Assembly: GCF_047250365.1 (NCBI RefSeq)
Contig: NZ_JBLBVL010000001.1
Span: 186,001 to 250,000 of the forward strand
DNA from: Thaumasiovibrio sp047250365
Lineage (GTDB): Bacteria > Pseudomonadota > Gammaproteobacteria > Enterobacterales > Vibrionaceae
DNA length: 64,000 bases
Direction: 5' to 3'
Both the position numbers and the translations under genes were made by a program. Numbering within the stretch: position 1 is the first letter of the stretch; every line of letters begins with the position of its first letter. Below, piece after piece: positions 32,915 through 43,250 of this stretch. Under the pieces are notes generated by a model that worked only from the letters and a program-made list of their open reading frames with translations, searched no databases and was not told where the DNA came from.

Positions 32915-33631
32915 TTAATCCACCAAGTAGTACTCAACCGTTGACACCACCCGCACCTTTTTAAGGTGCGGGTTATTTCTATCTCGCGCAGCAATAGAAA
33001 ATTGCCCTTGGCTGGCACGTTTTATTTTCCCTAAACGTGAAACGGAGTCTTCGGCAAACTTCTTAGCCACCTGCCGCGCATTTTGCGTTGCCTCCTCAAC
33101 CATCGCAGGCTTAATCTCGTTTAAACGAGTGAACAGGTACTCGGTCTGATTTCCATAATCGCCACCACTTAATACAATGCCCTGTTTACCTAATTGGCTT
33201 AATTGTGATTGCGCCTGACGAACCGTCGCGATATCACGGCTATAGACGGTAACGGTTTGTCCAGCAGAGTAACGGAATAAGGCTGGCTCGTAGCCACCAT
33301 ACTGCTGTGCTGATTTATCAACAATCGACGGTTCAGCGACAGAGATGGTCTTCGCATCTATCTCCCACTCAGACAAAAACATCTGTACCTTACTATTGTT
33401 ATCCTCAAGCTGTTGGTACAAATCATCAAGTTCATTACTCGCTACCGTATATTGAATAGGCCAAATCACAACATCTGCTGCGAACTCGCGCTCAGATAAC
33501 CCTTTCACCGTCACAGTTCGCTCGTACTCTTTTACAATAACAGCCGCATAAACGAGCAAGCTACCTAGCCCAATTAAACCAATCGCCAGACCAGCACCAA
33601 TCACCCACTGCTCAATACGTGTTCTCAACAT
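32915..33631 (-). CDS. SIMPL domain protein (DUF541)
   Basis: 238 aa from ATG 33629-33631, preceded by GGAGGGGATT. One N-terminal membrane segment (GAGLAIGLIGLGSLLVYAAV) is followed by the SIMPL/DUF541 domain (RTVTVKGLSEREFAADVVIW at its start). It ends near VRVVSTVEYYLVD. Likely periplasmic and membrane anchored; the family has been linked to oxidative stress but lacks a firm biochemical role. The gene converges on the large secreted-protein gene with 17 bases between. Confidence 0.88.
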   Translation of the reverse strand: MLRTRIEQWVIGAGLAIGLIGLGSLLVYAAVIVKEYERTVTVKGLSEREFAADVVIWPIQYTVASNELDDLYQQLEDNNSKVQMFLSEWEIDAKTISVAEPSIVDKSAQQYGGYEPALFRYSAGQTVTVYSRDIATVRQAQSQLSQLGKQGIVLSGGDYGNQTEYLFTRLNEIKPAMVEEATQNARQVAKKFAEDSVSRLGKIKRASQGQFSIAARDRNNPHLKKVRVVSTVEYYLVD

Positions 33632-33984
33632 AATCCCCTCCTCCAAATCCTTTATATGCAGCATAACGCGTAATTATCAAAATGGCAGCAAAACACCGCA
33701 CCGCATCACTTTTTATCGTCAGTAACAGAACTCAAATAAATCATTAGAATTACTAATCCTAAATCACCAATAAATATCGTGTTTCAGGCAACGCTTTATC
33801 ATTGCATGTCGATAGGCAAGCCACTACACTCCGCGCCAAGACATCAAAGATAATGTCGGTTTTAGCGATTAATTAGCGCGTATAACTATAAAAAGTGCCT
33901 AAAGCATACAAAGACCTTAATAAGGCCATTAGATAAAGCAAACGAACATCATTTTCAACATAAGCAAGATTGAACGGATTACGA
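33632..33984. other. Intergenic region upstream of emrD and the SIMPL gene
   Basis: Divergent promoter region between the SIMPL gene (minus) and emrD (plus). AT-rich; I see no gene, operator or repeat that I can name. Confidence 0.4.
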
Positions 33985-35187
33985 ATGATGAAAGCGTCAA
34001 ACAGCATGACCAAACTATTAATTTTGGTAATCATTATGGCCGGTGTTGGCCAAATGACTCAAACAATGTACGTCCCTGCCATTGGAGAAATGGCAATAGC
34101 ATTCGGCGTCCCTGTCGGTCAGCTGCAAGCGGTTATGGCTGCATACCTCACCTCTTATGGTTTAACGCAGTTTATCTATGGCCCACTCTCCGACCGATTT
34201 GGTCGCAAGCCAATTTTAATGCTAGGAATGAACATCTATCTTATTGGCGCGATTTTCGCTCTGCTAGTCAATGACTTTAGCCTTTTCCTGGTTGCTAGTT
34301 TCATTCAAGGCGCAGGTACCGGTTGCTGTGGGGCAATGTGCCGCACTGTCACACGTGACTGTTATGAGGGTGCGGATCTACAAAAAGCTAATAGCCTTGT
34401 TAGTATGGGGGTTATTTTTTCCCCCCTACTCGCCCCAGTATTGGGTGGACTACTAACGACACTATTTGGTTGGAATGCGGTGTATATTTTCCTCTTTGTG
34501 CTCGGTGTCGCTGCAACCACTGTTCTGTTTTTCCAATTTGACGAAACATTGCCAGTAGAGAAACGCACAAAACAACCGGTACTATCACGGTATAAAACAG
34601 TCTTATCACATCGTCGTTTTCAGGGTTATATCTTGTGCCTCGTGGCAACGTTCTCTGGCGTCGCTATTTATGAAGCGGCGGTTGGTGTGCTTTTAGGTGG
34701 GGTACTTGGCCTTTCCCCGCAATGGGTGAGTTTTCTCTTTATCTTACCTCTACCTGGCTATATGGCAGGTTCTTGGTTATCGGGCTACTTTACCCAACGT
34801 TGGGGCAATGACAACAGCATGTTTATTGGTGGCATCGTTCTCCTTGTTGGCGCCATCACCATTATTTTCGCAAGTATGATCAGTGGCGTAAGCGCTTGGA
34901 GCTTAGTGGTTGGCGGCATTCTTTACTTCTCCGGCGCTGGATTGGTCTTTCCTATTGCGACGACACAGGCACTTAACCCGTTCCCACATCAAGCAGGCAC
35001 TGCCGGCGCCGTGATGGGAGGGATGCAGAACTTAGGTGCAGGGGTTGCCACCTTATTGGTCGCGCTGTTTCCGGTTGAAGATCAGCTAAACTTAGGTGTT
35101 GCGCTACTAACGCTAACCTTACTTGCATTCTATGGCTTACTTTACGTACGTAATAGCCCCATTGAACAAGATGTGGTAATCGCCTAA
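33985..35187 (+). CDS. emrD: Multidrug efflux MFS transporter EmrD
   Basis: 400 aa of the major facilitator superfamily, 12 hydrophobic segments. It aligns with E. coli EmrD throughout: MAGVGQMTQTMYVPAIGEMA, GPLSDRFGRKPILMLGM (MFS motif A), FIQGAGTGCCGAMCRT, ANSLVSMGVIFSPLLAP and a C-terminal AGTAGAVMGGMQNLGAGV. ATG 33985 is 6 bases after GGA; the frame extends to a TTG at 33970. It exports uncouplers and other hydrophobic compounds. Confidence 0.92.
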   Translation: MMKASNSMTKLLILVIIMAGVGQMTQTMYVPAIGEMAIAFGVPVGQLQAVMAAYLTSYGLTQFIYGPLSDRFGRKPILMLGMNIYLIGAIFALLVNDFSLFLVASFIQGAGTGCCGAMCRTVTRDCYEGADLQKANSLVSMGVIFSPLLAPVLGGLLTTLFGWNAVYIFLFVLGVAATTVLFFQFDETLPVEKRTKQPVLSRYKTVLSHRRFQGYILCLVATFSGVAIYEAAVGVLLGGVLGLSPQWVSFLFILPLPGYMAGSWLSGYFTQRWGNDNSMFIGGIVLLVGAITIIFASMISGVSAWSLVVGGILYFSGAGLVFPIATTQALNPFPHQAGTAGAVMGGMQNLGAGVATLLVALFPVEDQLNLGVALLTLTLLAFYGLLYVRNSPIEQDVVIA

Positions 35188-35302
35188 CGAAAAGCAACGA
35201 ATTAAACCACCTGCAAACGATGGCCTAAAGTCAGTAAAGGCTTTACAAATTGGTTGCAGGTACTTAATATCGATTGATTTTTTTACTTCAGGGGAACCAA
35301 TA

Positions 35303-36346
35303 ATGACGACGCTAACAATTACACGTCCAGATGACTGGCATTTACACCTGCGTGACGGGGATGTTCTTCCTGATACAGTGAGAGACAGTAGTCGTTACAT
35401 GGGCCGCGCGTTAATCATGCCTAACTTGGTGCCGCCTGTTGTCGATATAGAAAAAGCGCTCGCTTATCGTGATCGCATTATTGCAGCACAAACACACAGT
35501 AACTTCACTCCATTGATGAGCCTGTATTTAACGGATAATACAACCGTAGAAGATATTCGTGCAGCAAAAGCCTCTGGTCATGTCGTTGCTTGTAAACTTT
35601 ACCCTGCAGGTGCAACCACCAACTCTGATTCTGGTGTCTCAAACCTAGAAAATATTTATCCTGTACTAAAAGCTATGCAAGAGGAAGGGCTACTTCTACT
35701 TATCCACGGCGAAGTAACGCACAGCGATATCGATATTTTCGATCGTGAGAAAGCATTCCTTGATAACATCATGAGTAAAGTCGTTGCCGACTTCCCCGAT
35801 TTAAAAATCGTGATGGAGCACATCACAACGAAAGATGCTGTTGAGTTTGTCAACAATGCTAGCGACAACGTCGCTGCAACCATAACGGTGCATCACCTAC
35901 TCTTTAACCGCAACCATATGCTGGTTGGTGGTATCAGACCACATTACTTCTGCTTGCCAATTCTAAAGCGTAATACCCATCAGCAAGCATTAATTGAAGC
36001 TGCAACTGGCGGTTCGAAGAAATTCTTCTTAGGCACCGACTCTGCACCTCACGCTCAAGACCGTAAAGAGTCAGCATGTGGTTGTGCGGGTTCATATACT
36101 GCCCACGCGGCCATCGAACTGTATGCTGAAGCGTTCGAAGCGGCGGGTGCTTTAGATAAATTAGAAGGGTTTGCTAGCCACAACGGCCCTGACTTCTATG
36201 GTTTACCGCGTAACACTGACACCATCACGCTAGAAAAAGCAGAATGGACTGTGCCTGAAAGCTACAACTTTGGTCCAGATAAAGTTATTCCAATCCGTGC
36301 CAATGACACGATTAGCTGGAAAGTAACAGACGGTGAGTTTGCGTAA
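35303..36346 (+). CDS. pyrC: Dihydroorotase
   Basis: 347 aa, class II dihydroorotase of pyrimidine synthesis (carbamoyl-aspartate to dihydroorotate). Metal ligands are visible: DWHLHLRDGD, the carbamylated Lys in CKLYPAGATTNSD, LLIHGEVT, MEHITTKDA and the Asp in FFLGTDSAPH. AGGGGAACCAATA precedes the ATG. It ends at a strong terminator. An imperfect PurR-like GCAAACGATGGC lies about 80 bases upstream, too weak to call. Confidence 0.96.
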   Translation: MTTLTITRPDDWHLHLRDGDVLPDTVRDSSRYMGRALIMPNLVPPVVDIEKALAYRDRIIAAQTHSNFTPLMSLYLTDNTTVEDIRAAKASGHVVACKLYPAGATTNSDSGVSNLENIYPVLKAMQEEGLLLLIHGEVTHSDIDIFDREKAFLDNIMSKVVADFPDLKIVMEHITTKDAVEFVNNASDNVAATITVHHLLFNRNHMLVGGIRPHYFCLPILKRNTHQQALIEAATGGSKKFFLGTDSAPHAQDRKESACGCAGSYTAHAAIELYAEAFEAAGALDKLEGFASHNGPDFYGLPRNTDTITLEKAEWTVPESYNFGPDKVIPIRANDTISWKVTDGEFA

Positions 36347-36383
36347 TCGCCGCACGGAAAAATTTGATAGATAACATTAAAAA

Positions 36384-36412
36384 AAAGGCCGTCGACTCCA
36401 TCGACGGCCTTT
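36384..36412. terminator. Bidirectional terminator between pyrC and RND pump operon
   Basis: AAAGGCCGTCGA-ctcca-TCGACGGCCTTT, a 12-bp perfect stem. On the minus strand an eight-T run follows, so it is strongest for the pump operon; on the plus strand TCTGTTT follows. Confidence 0.92.
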
Positions 36413-36442
36413 CTGTTTCCACGCTTAGTGAGGGTCATGTCA

Positions 36443-39400
36443 CTATCGGGGTAACGGGATCCGGTGCAGTAAGCGATACAAAACAGGCACAACGATTAAA
36501 GTGAGTATGGTCGCAAAACCCAAGCCAAACATAATTGTTACTGCCATTGGTTTAAAAAAGACGTCGGGTAGCAGTGGCACCATGCCTAATATCGTCGTAA
36601 TTGCCGCCATCGAGACTGGTCTGACTCGGCTAATTGCCGCATCAACAATTGCATCATACTTATCTTTACCACTCTTGATCTCAATTTCGATTTGATCCAG
36701 CAAAACAATGCCGTTTTTCACCAACATGCCCGACAAGCTTAAGAAGCCAAGCAGCGCCATAAAACCAAACGCGGTATCCAGTATCAATAGCCCACTTGAC
36801 ACCCCAATCACAGCCAGAGGCACGGTAGCCCAGACAATTATCGCTTCCTTAACCGCATTAAACAGCAGTATTGTCACAAGGAACATAAACAAATAGCCCA
36901 TCGGCATGGTTGAAAACAGCGAAGCTTGCGCGTCACCTGAAGACTCATATTCCCCCCCCCACTCCAAGGTATAACCCGGAGGGAGCGTGATGGCTTCTAT
37001 TTTGGGTTGTATGCGCTTTTGCAGCGTCGCCGCAGTTTCATCACCAAGTAAATCTGGATCAGCCATCACGGTTAACACACGTTTACGGTTTTTCCTCTCA
37101 ATGATAGGATCTTCCCAATCAATTCTACTCGAGAATAAAATCTGTTGAATCGGCACATAGTTTTGTAGCACCGGGCTCCAAATCTTCATTGCCTCTATCG
37201 TTGTAACATCGACCCGTTCCTCCTCTATTAAACGAGCGACAATAGGCAACATGTTGGTTCCATCACGATACAAGCCAATCGCTTTTCCTGAGAAAACCAT
37301 CTCTAAGTAAGAGTCAACATCTTGTTTCGTAATGCCATACCGCCTCGCTTGGCTTTCATTGAATTCGGGTACAACCACTTTTACCCGTTCGCGCCAATTA
37401 TGGCGAATATTAAACGCTCCGGGGTCTTGGCGCATTATCTGTGTCACCTCACCCGCAAGTCGTCGCAGCTCATCTGGGTCTGCCCCTATAAGCCTCGCCT
37501 CAATTTTAGCGCCCCCACCCGGCCCCAACTCGATCCGATTGAGTTTATATTCAATTTCTGGGAACTGTATATCAAGCTCAGTGCGGAGCCGTTCCAGCAT
37601 TGGAACAACGCGTTCAAAGCTATCTAGCCGCACCATTATTTGCCCATAACTGGCATAACTCTTTTCTGGTGCGTAAGTCAGCATAAAGCGCTGCAGTCCG
37701 CGCCCAGCAGTGGTGGTAATATGATCAACCCCTTCCTGCGTCGCTAACCAAGACTCAATCTCAGCCAATTTCTTATTTGTTACCCGAATATCAGTGCCTT
37801 CAGGCAACCACACGTCAGCCATAATTAATGGCGTGGTAGATGAGGGAAAGAACGCTTGCTTTATATGCGTGAAACCATACATTGCTCCACCCAACATAAG
37901 AACCAAAATCACCATCGTCATCAAAGCTCGGTGCAAACAGAACGTCAGAAAGCGCTTATAAATAACAAACACTAACCCTTTATAAGGATCTACGTCCTCA
38001 GCATCACTCGCTACCTCATCTGGGATCTGCTCTAACGATTTGAAAAACAGGTTTGCAAAGAATGGCGTTAAAGAAATCGCCGTGAACCAACTCAACATCA
38101 AGGAAATTAACAGAACAGAAAATAACGTTCCACAATACTCTCCTGTTGCATCAGGTGATAAACCAATCGGTGCAAACGCCGCCACCGCAATAATTGTTGC
38201 GCCCAATAACGGCCACTTGGTCTGCGTGACAATGTCACGTGCCGCCTCTAAGCGAGTTCGGCCTTTCTGCAGTCCAATAAGAATGCCTTCAACAACAACA
38301 ATTGCGTTATCCACCAGCATACCCAGCGCAATGACCAATGCCCCTAGGGAAATACGTTGTAAATCAATGGCCATCCACTTCATCATGACGAACGTACCCA
38401 GTACCGTCAGCAATAGAATCAAACCAATGAGTAGACCTGAACGTAAACCCATGAAAAACAGCAGCACAACAATAACAATCCCTACCGCCTGCGCTAAGCT
38501 GATCACAAACCCTTGCACGGACGAGTCAACCTCTGTCGGTTGACTATAGATAACCCCAATATCGATACCAACAGGCTGTTGCGATTTTAATTCTTCTAGC
38601 CGTCGGAAAACCTTGGCGCCAATCTCAACGACATTAACCCCAGAGGTAAACGACACACCAACATTTAACGCTTTTTGCCCGTTATAAGTAATAAGGTTTG
38701 TTGGTACCTCTTGGAACCCTCTTGATATTTCGGCAACATCGCGTAAATAAATTAGTCCTTCACTCGCATCGCTGGTAATGATCAAGTCACCCAGCTCTTC
38801 AACTTCCTTAAAATCACCAGTGGGATGAATACGAATATACTCATCACCAATACGCACAGCGCCGGCACTTTCAACCACATTTTGTGTGGCTAACTGATTA
38901 AAGAACGTCGTTGGTGCTATATCTAGTGAGCTCAGTTTATTCATGGATATTTCAATAAATACCTGCTCTCTTTGCCCTCCAGATACAGAGACTTTACCCA
39001 CCCCATTGATAACCTCTAGCTCTCGCATCAGGTAATCTACGTAGTCGTTCAATTCTCGATAGGTATAACCATCACCACTGACGGCTAACAAAATACCGTA
39101 TACATCACCAAAATCATCGTTTACTAGGGGCGGATTGGCGCCAGGAGGCAAAGACGATGACATATCATTCACTTTACGCCGTAATTCATCCCATATTTGC
39201 GGCAAATCATCAGGGCCATAGCGGTCTTTCATGGTGACGGTCACCTGTGAAAGTCCCGCACTCGATGTCGACTTCACCTCATCAACATACAGCAACTGAC
39301 CAATCGCTTTTTCTATCGGATAAGTCACCTCTTCTTCCACTTGTTGCGACGTGGCACCAGGGTAAGTCGTAATGATCATGGCATCTTTTATCGTAAATTC

Positions 39401-39520
39401 AGGGTCTTCTAACCTACCCAACCCAAAGAACGCCATCGCTCCACCAACAAGGAAAATCAGAGCGATCATCCAACTCACTACGGAGTTTTGAATAAAATAA
39501 CCAGAAATATCACGATTCAT
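36443..39520 (-). CDS. RND efflux permease (VexK-like)
   Basis: 1025 aa inner-membrane proton-driven exporter of the HAE family. It has twelve transmembrane segments and two large periplasmic loops. The conserved Asp in LVIALGMLVDNAIVVVEG (segment 4) is present, and the porter-domain motif YPGATSQQVEEEVTYPIEKA is intact. It is the last gene of a three-gene minus-strand operon with two adaptor genes, overlapping the second by 11 bases. The arrangement resembles vexIJK of Vibrio cholerae. An outer-membrane channel (TolC) would be encoded elsewhere. Confidence 0.93.
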   Translation of the reverse strand: MNRDISGYFIQNSVVSWMIALIFLVGGAMAFFGLGRLEDPEFTIKDAMIITTYPGATSQQVEEEVTYPIEKAIGQLLYVDEVKSTSSAGLSQVTVTMKDRYGPDDLPQIWDELRRKVNDMSSSLPPGANPPLVNDDFGDVYGILLAVSGDGYTYRELNDYVDYLMRELEVINGVGKVSVSGGQREQVFIEISMNKLSSLDIAPTTFFNQLATQNVVESAGAVRIGDEYIRIHPTGDFKEVEELGDLIITSDASEGLIYLRDVAEISRGFQEVPTNLITYNGQKALNVGVSFTSGVNVVEIGAKVFRRLEELKSQQPVGIDIGVIYSQPTEVDSSVQGFVISLAQAVGIVIVVLLFFMGLRSGLLIGLILLLTVLGTFVMMKWMAIDLQRISLGALVIALGMLVDNAIVVVEGILIGLQKGRTRLEAARDIVTQTKWPLLGATIIAVAAFAPIGLSPDATGEYCGTLFSVLLISLMLSWFTAISLTPFFANLFFKSLEQIPDEVASDAEDVDPYKGLVFVIYKRFLTFCLHRALMTMVILVLMLGGAMYGFTHIKQAFFPSSTTPLIMADVWLPEGTDIRVTNKKLAEIESWLATQEGVDHITTTAGRGLQRFMLTYAPEKSYASYGQIMVRLDSFERVVPMLERLRTELDIQFPEIEYKLNRIELGPGGGAKIEARLIGADPDELRRLAGEVTQIMRQDPGAFNIRHNWRERVKVVVPEFNESQARRYGITKQDVDSYLEMVFSGKAIGLYRDGTNMLPIVARLIEEERVDVTTIEAMKIWSPVLQNYVPIQQILFSSRIDWEDPIIERKNRKRVLTVMADPDLLGDETAATLQKRIQPKIEAITLPPGYTLEWGGEYESSGDAQASLFSTMPMGYLFMFLVTILLFNAVKEAIIVWATVPLAVIGVSSGLLILDTAFGFMALLGFLSLSGMLVKNGIVLLDQIEIEIKSGKDKYDAIVDAAISRVRPVSMAAITTILGMVPLLPDVFFKPMAVTIMFGLGFATILTLIVVPVLYRLLHRIPLPR

Positions 39521-40589
39521 TGGTTTGCAACTCCTTGCTAGCGATTACAGCACTCACCGGCCACCCATCTCTTAGACGGCTCACCCCAGAAACAACAACA
39601 CGCTCTCCGGCTTGTAACCCATCAATGATCCTAACACCGTCAGACACCAAAGCCCCCAGTTGAACACGACGTTTAACCACCTGACTATTGTCATCAACAA
39701 CCCAAACAAAGCTATTATTCGACGCTAGAGAGTCACCATCTTCATTAAAAATGGCATTGAGTGGCAACACGATATCGGTGATTTGATAGTCGTTGTATTC
39801 CTCTTCCTCTAATTCCACGTCAACGGGCATTCCATCCAAAATAAAACGCCCTTCCGGCATCGGCATTGTTAAGGTCACTACATACGAACCCAATTCAGGG
39901 TCCGGCTCTGTCGTAAACTCTTTTACTGACGAGACATACTCACTGCCATCTTCCAAAATGACAATTGGCTTAGGCGATTTTGCTTCAACCTTACTGGCAT
40001 ATAAGGTATCGGGAACTTGAACAATGATTTCAACATCGGATGTGCGATGAAGGTTCACTATCCACTCCCCTGGTTGTATCGATTCAAACTCCTGAACCCC
40101 AACTCGGGATATAACGCCACTAAACGGTGCCCTCAATTGGGTAAACGTTAAACGTAACTTGGTAAGGTTAAGCTGTGCTAACGCAATTTGCCGTGTGGCC
40201 TTAATTTCATCAAATTGTGATTGGGGAACATATCCCTTTCCAACCAAAGGTTTTGAACGTCGATATTGACTGTCTGTAACATCAAATCGCGCTTGGGCAT
40301 CATCCTTCGCAATCTTTAGCTCAATGGGATCTAACTCTGCGATTAACTCACCTTTTTCCACCATCTGTCCTGCCACAACATAAATTTTCGTCACCTCACC
40401 CCCGACACGAAAGCTCAAGTGCGTACGATCAGCCGCCCGCGCTTCAGCGGCAAAATGAAAAGCGGCATCAGTGCCATTATCTCCTGCTACCATCGTTTTT
40501 ACCGTTGTGATCGGTATGGCGGGTTCAACTGCCGCTTTTTCACAACCGGTTAAAGTCAACAGTGCCATCAGAGCGAGTAAATAATTCAT
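39510..40589 (-). CDS. RND pump periplasmic adaptor lipoprotein (second)
   Basis: 359 aa. Lipobox LTLTGCEKA, then the adaptor layout: beta-barrel and lipoyl halves (LSFRVGGEVTKIYVVAGQMV, LIAELDPIELK), a coiled-coil hairpin, then FTQLRAPFSGVISRVGV. It links the permease to an outer-membrane channel. Second of two tandem adaptors; 1 base after the first and overlapping the permease gene by 11 bases. Confidence 0.92.
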   Translation of the reverse strand: MNYLLALMALLTLTGCEKAAVEPAIPITTVKTMVAGDNGTDAAFHFAAEARAADRTHLSFRVGGEVTKIYVVAGQMVEKGELIAELDPIELKIAKDDAQARFDVTDSQYRRSKPLVGKGYVPQSQFDEIKATRQIALAQLNLTKLRLTFTQLRAPFSGVISRVGVQEFESIQPGEWIVNLHRTSDVEIIVQVPDTLYASKVEAKSPKPIVILEDGSEYVSSVKEFTTEPDPELGSYVVTLTMPMPEGRFILDGMPVDVELEEEEYNDYQITDIVLPLNAIFNEDGDSLASNNSFVWVVDDNSQVVKRRVQLGALVSDGVRIIDGLQAGERVVVSGVSRLRDGWPVSAVIASKELQTNES

Positions 40590-40590
40590 A

Positions 40591-41628
40591 TTAAATTCCC
40601 CTTTCCTTCACCCAAGGGTAAACGCTGGCCCCTTGGGTGAGCTGCTCGACACCTGAAGTAACAATAACATCGCCATCATCTAAACCAGTTTTAATACGCC
40701 CGCCTTGATCTAACGTGATAAGCACCTTCTCAATCCGTTGATCGTCACCTAAGCGCCACACGGCCAAATCACCCCCGTCTTCTATTAGGGCGGAACGCGG
40801 AATAAGGGTGTTCGTTGTACGAGGAAGTTGAATAAGAATATTGCCCGACATACCCGGAAGAATATTTTTGTCTTGAGGTTTTTCCATTACCATTGTCACT
40901 TTGTAGCTTGACGTACTGCTGGTGACTTCCGTATCTATCTCTTTAAACGTGGCACTGAACCGCTCACCAGGAAACGTATCAATCTCAACTTGAGCAAAAA
41001 TATCACCACCTTCAGCATTAAATCGACTCAACAACGTTTCAGGCAACTGATAAACCACGTTGATTAAATCTTCACTTTGAATATGCATAATCGCTTGTTT
41101 GGCGGAGACATATTCGTAATTTTCAACAAACATTAAAGAAATATTGCCACTGTAAGGGGCCATTATTTTTGAATCACGAAGGTTACTGTTGGCTTGATCA
41201 AGTGCGGCTTTAGCCTCATTGCGGTTTGCCTTTGAGGTATCGTACTGCAGTTCAGAAATCACGTTGGTTTTCAGTAACTGCTTATCGCGCTGGAACTGCA
41301 CATTGGTTAAGTCGTAATTCGCTTTTGCTTGCCGCGCTAACTGCGTTAATTCATCATCGTTTAATGCTGCCAATAACACATTCTTTTCAACATGCATACC
41401 TGCTCTTACATTCAACTCAGCCACAACACCTGCAACACGAAAGGCTAATACAGCCTTATCTCCCGCTTCTAGCGTGGCGGGAAACGAGCGCATAACCGCT
41501 TGGTTTGCGTTAGAGATAGTAAGCGTTTTAACTGGCCTAGATCCTGGCTCAGCAACGGGAGGCAATGGCTCCTTACAACCCCAAAGAAGAACAGCAACAG
41601 CACCGAACATGGCAACACTTTTTATCAT
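40591..41628 (-). CDS. RND pump periplasmic adaptor lipoprotein (first)
   Basis: 345 aa. Lipobox VLLWGCKEP, lipoyl half motif AFRVAGVVAELNVRAGMHV, hairpin region, then KIMAPYSGNISLMFV. Same family as the next gene but only distantly similar, so the pump probably uses two different adaptors, as in VexIJK. First gene of the operon; no regulator gene is adjacent. Confidence 0.92.
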   Translation of the reverse strand: MIKSVAMFGAVAVLLWGCKEPLPPVAEPGSRPVKTLTISNANQAVMRSFPATLEAGDKAVLAFRVAGVVAELNVRAGMHVEKNVLLAALNDDELTQLARQAKANYDLTNVQFQRDKQLLKTNVISELQYDTSKANRNEAKAALDQANSNLRDSKIMAPYSGNISLMFVENYEYVSAKQAIMHIQSEDLINVVYQLPETLLSRFNAEGGDIFAQVEIDTFPGERFSATFKEIDTEVTSSTSSYKVTMVMEKPQDKNILPGMSGNILIQLPRTTNTLIPRSALIEDGGDLAVWRLGDDQRIEKVLITLDQGGRIKTGLDDGDVIVTSGVEQLTQGASVYPWVKERGI

Positions 41629-41903
41629 CGACGTTTCTCCACATCCCTTAAAAACGGTTCTTGCAATACACCACGCGTGTTATCCAGTGTAGTAAAGAAT
41701 CACAAACTTACGTTTAGGACGTTGGTATTTAACATTGACAATAACCACGCATTAACCCAGTAAATAAAAGAGATGAGCAAAACATCGCAAGCAGTGACAC
41801 CTATTCTCACTGTTAAGAACATGTCGACTTCATCGCCTTGAAGCTGGCGACTCGGCTATAATTTCTCTTATTATGCAGCGGTATGCTTATTAAGAGGTTA
41901 AAC

Positions 41904-43049
41904 ATGCACCCACTTACACTCCCTACTTTACTACTCGTCACTTTGCCTTTAGCAGTATCTGCCCAACCTCCTGCAGGAAAAGGCAAGAACAGCAAGGTTG
42001 AAACAGAAAATAGCTTTTTTGACCCACTAACAACGTTCGATACAATACGCTGGCAAGCAGCCGATGGCTGGGCTAACCACTCTCCCTTTCTTAACGCGTG
42101 GTCTGCAGAGGCACTCCAGTTTGATAACAATGGGATGACAATAAACCTCACTGATACGCCACTACTCAATTATGACTACACCTCTGGAGAATTAAGAACT
42201 TCAGGCTTTTATGGCTATGGCTGTTATGAGGTTGAAATGAAACCTGCCGCTGTCAGTGGCGTCGTCTCTGCCTTCTTTACCTTTATGGGTCCCTATGACA
42301 ACCCTCCTGGAGGTAATGGGATGCACAATGAGATAGATATCGAATTTCTAGGTAAAGATGTTAACAGTGTTCAATTTAACTTTTGGACCAATGATGACCT
42401 TTATAACAATGGGCATGAAACGATTGTAAAACTCGGTTTTGATGCCGCTGAAAGCTTTAACCATTATGCGTTTAGCTGGTCAGAAACCGAAATCAACTGG
42501 TATGTGAACAAACAGCTAGTGCTAAGTGTCTTTGATTCACAACAAGACCCACTACCAAAAGTGACAGATGGGGCACATAAAATCATGCTAAATACTTGGC
42601 CTGTCGATAGCAGTGCATCAGAATGGGCCGGACCTTTTACCTACCCGGGACACACGGTAGAGGGACATTTTCGTAATGTTAAATTTAGCAAAGATAGCAC
42701 TTGTCAGTTCAATCTCACCCCAACAACTACCCCCACGCTGCACTTAAGTGATTTTAGCGTTGCACTGAACAATCGCCGAGCCACTCAAGCGGTAGCGATA
42801 GTGGAAGTGTCTGACGAGAATAACCAATTAATGCAGAACGTTACCGTTAGAGGCATATGGTCTGGTGCCATTTCCAGTGGGGATAACGAAAAACAAACCG
42901 ACTCAACCGGATCCGCAGAGTTCTACTCGCATCGCAGCAAAAACCCTAACGGGTTCTATGAGTTCTGTATCACTGAGTTATTTATTGAAGGTTATAACTG
43001 GTCGATGGCAGACAATTCCCAAGTCTGCTCGCGCGTTGATATTCCATAA
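41904..43049 (+). CDS. Secreted glycoside hydrolase family 16 (beta-glucanase/agarase-like)
   Basis: 381 aa from ATG 41904, preceded by AAGAGG. Signal peptide MHPLTLPTLLLVTLPLAVSA. The catalytic motif E-x-D-x-x-E is HNEIDIEFLG. The flanking blocks (ELRTSGFYGYGCYEVEMKPA, FHFSW-like NHYAFSWSETEINWYV) are typical of lichenase/laminarinase-type GH16. An additional domain of about 110 residues with an Ig-like pattern forms the C-terminus. It cleaves beta-1,3(4)-glucans or galactans outside the cell; the substrate is not determined by sequence. A terminator follows. Confidence 0.9.
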   Translation: MHPLTLPTLLLVTLPLAVSAQPPAGKGKNSKVETENSFFDPLTTFDTIRWQAADGWANHSPFLNAWSAEALQFDNNGMTINLTDTPLLNYDYTSGELRTSGFYGYGCYEVEMKPAAVSGVVSAFFTFMGPYDNPPGGNGMHNEIDIEFLGKDVNSVQFNFWTNDDLYNNGHETIVKLGFDAAESFNHYAFSWSETEINWYVNKQLVLSVFDSQQDPLPKVTDGAHKIMLNTWPVDSSASEWAGPFTYPGHTVEGHFRNVKFSKDSTCQFNLTPTTTPTLHLSDFSVALNNRRATQAVAIVEVSDENNQLMQNVTVRGIWSGAISSGDNEKQTDSTGSAEFYSHRSKNPNGFYEFCITELFIEGYNWSMADNSQVCSRVDIP

Positions 43050-43083
43050 CCACCACGCCACTGGGACCAAACGAGACCTTAAG

Positions 43084-43116
43084 CCAGCTATGCGATTTAT
43101 AGCTGGTTTCTTTTTT
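43084..43116 (+). terminator. Rho-independent terminator after GH16 gene
   Basis: CCAGCTAT-loop-ATAGCTGG (8 bp) followed by TTTCTTTTTT, 35 bases after the stop codon. Confidence 0.88.
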
Positions 43117-43250
43117 AAGCCAATCTCTAGCAAGGCTTTTTAGCTAACAAAAAAACCACCCATTGCCTACACTTCTAGACAGGTAATCGATTTTTATTCT
43201 ATGTATGCTGCTATTACTCTTGAAATAAGCCCTCGCCATAAGGAGAAGTT

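Noticed and set aside
35200..35230. PurR-like site upstream of pyrC
   Set aside because: Only part of the consensus (GCAAACG) matches; the other half site is too degenerate to call.
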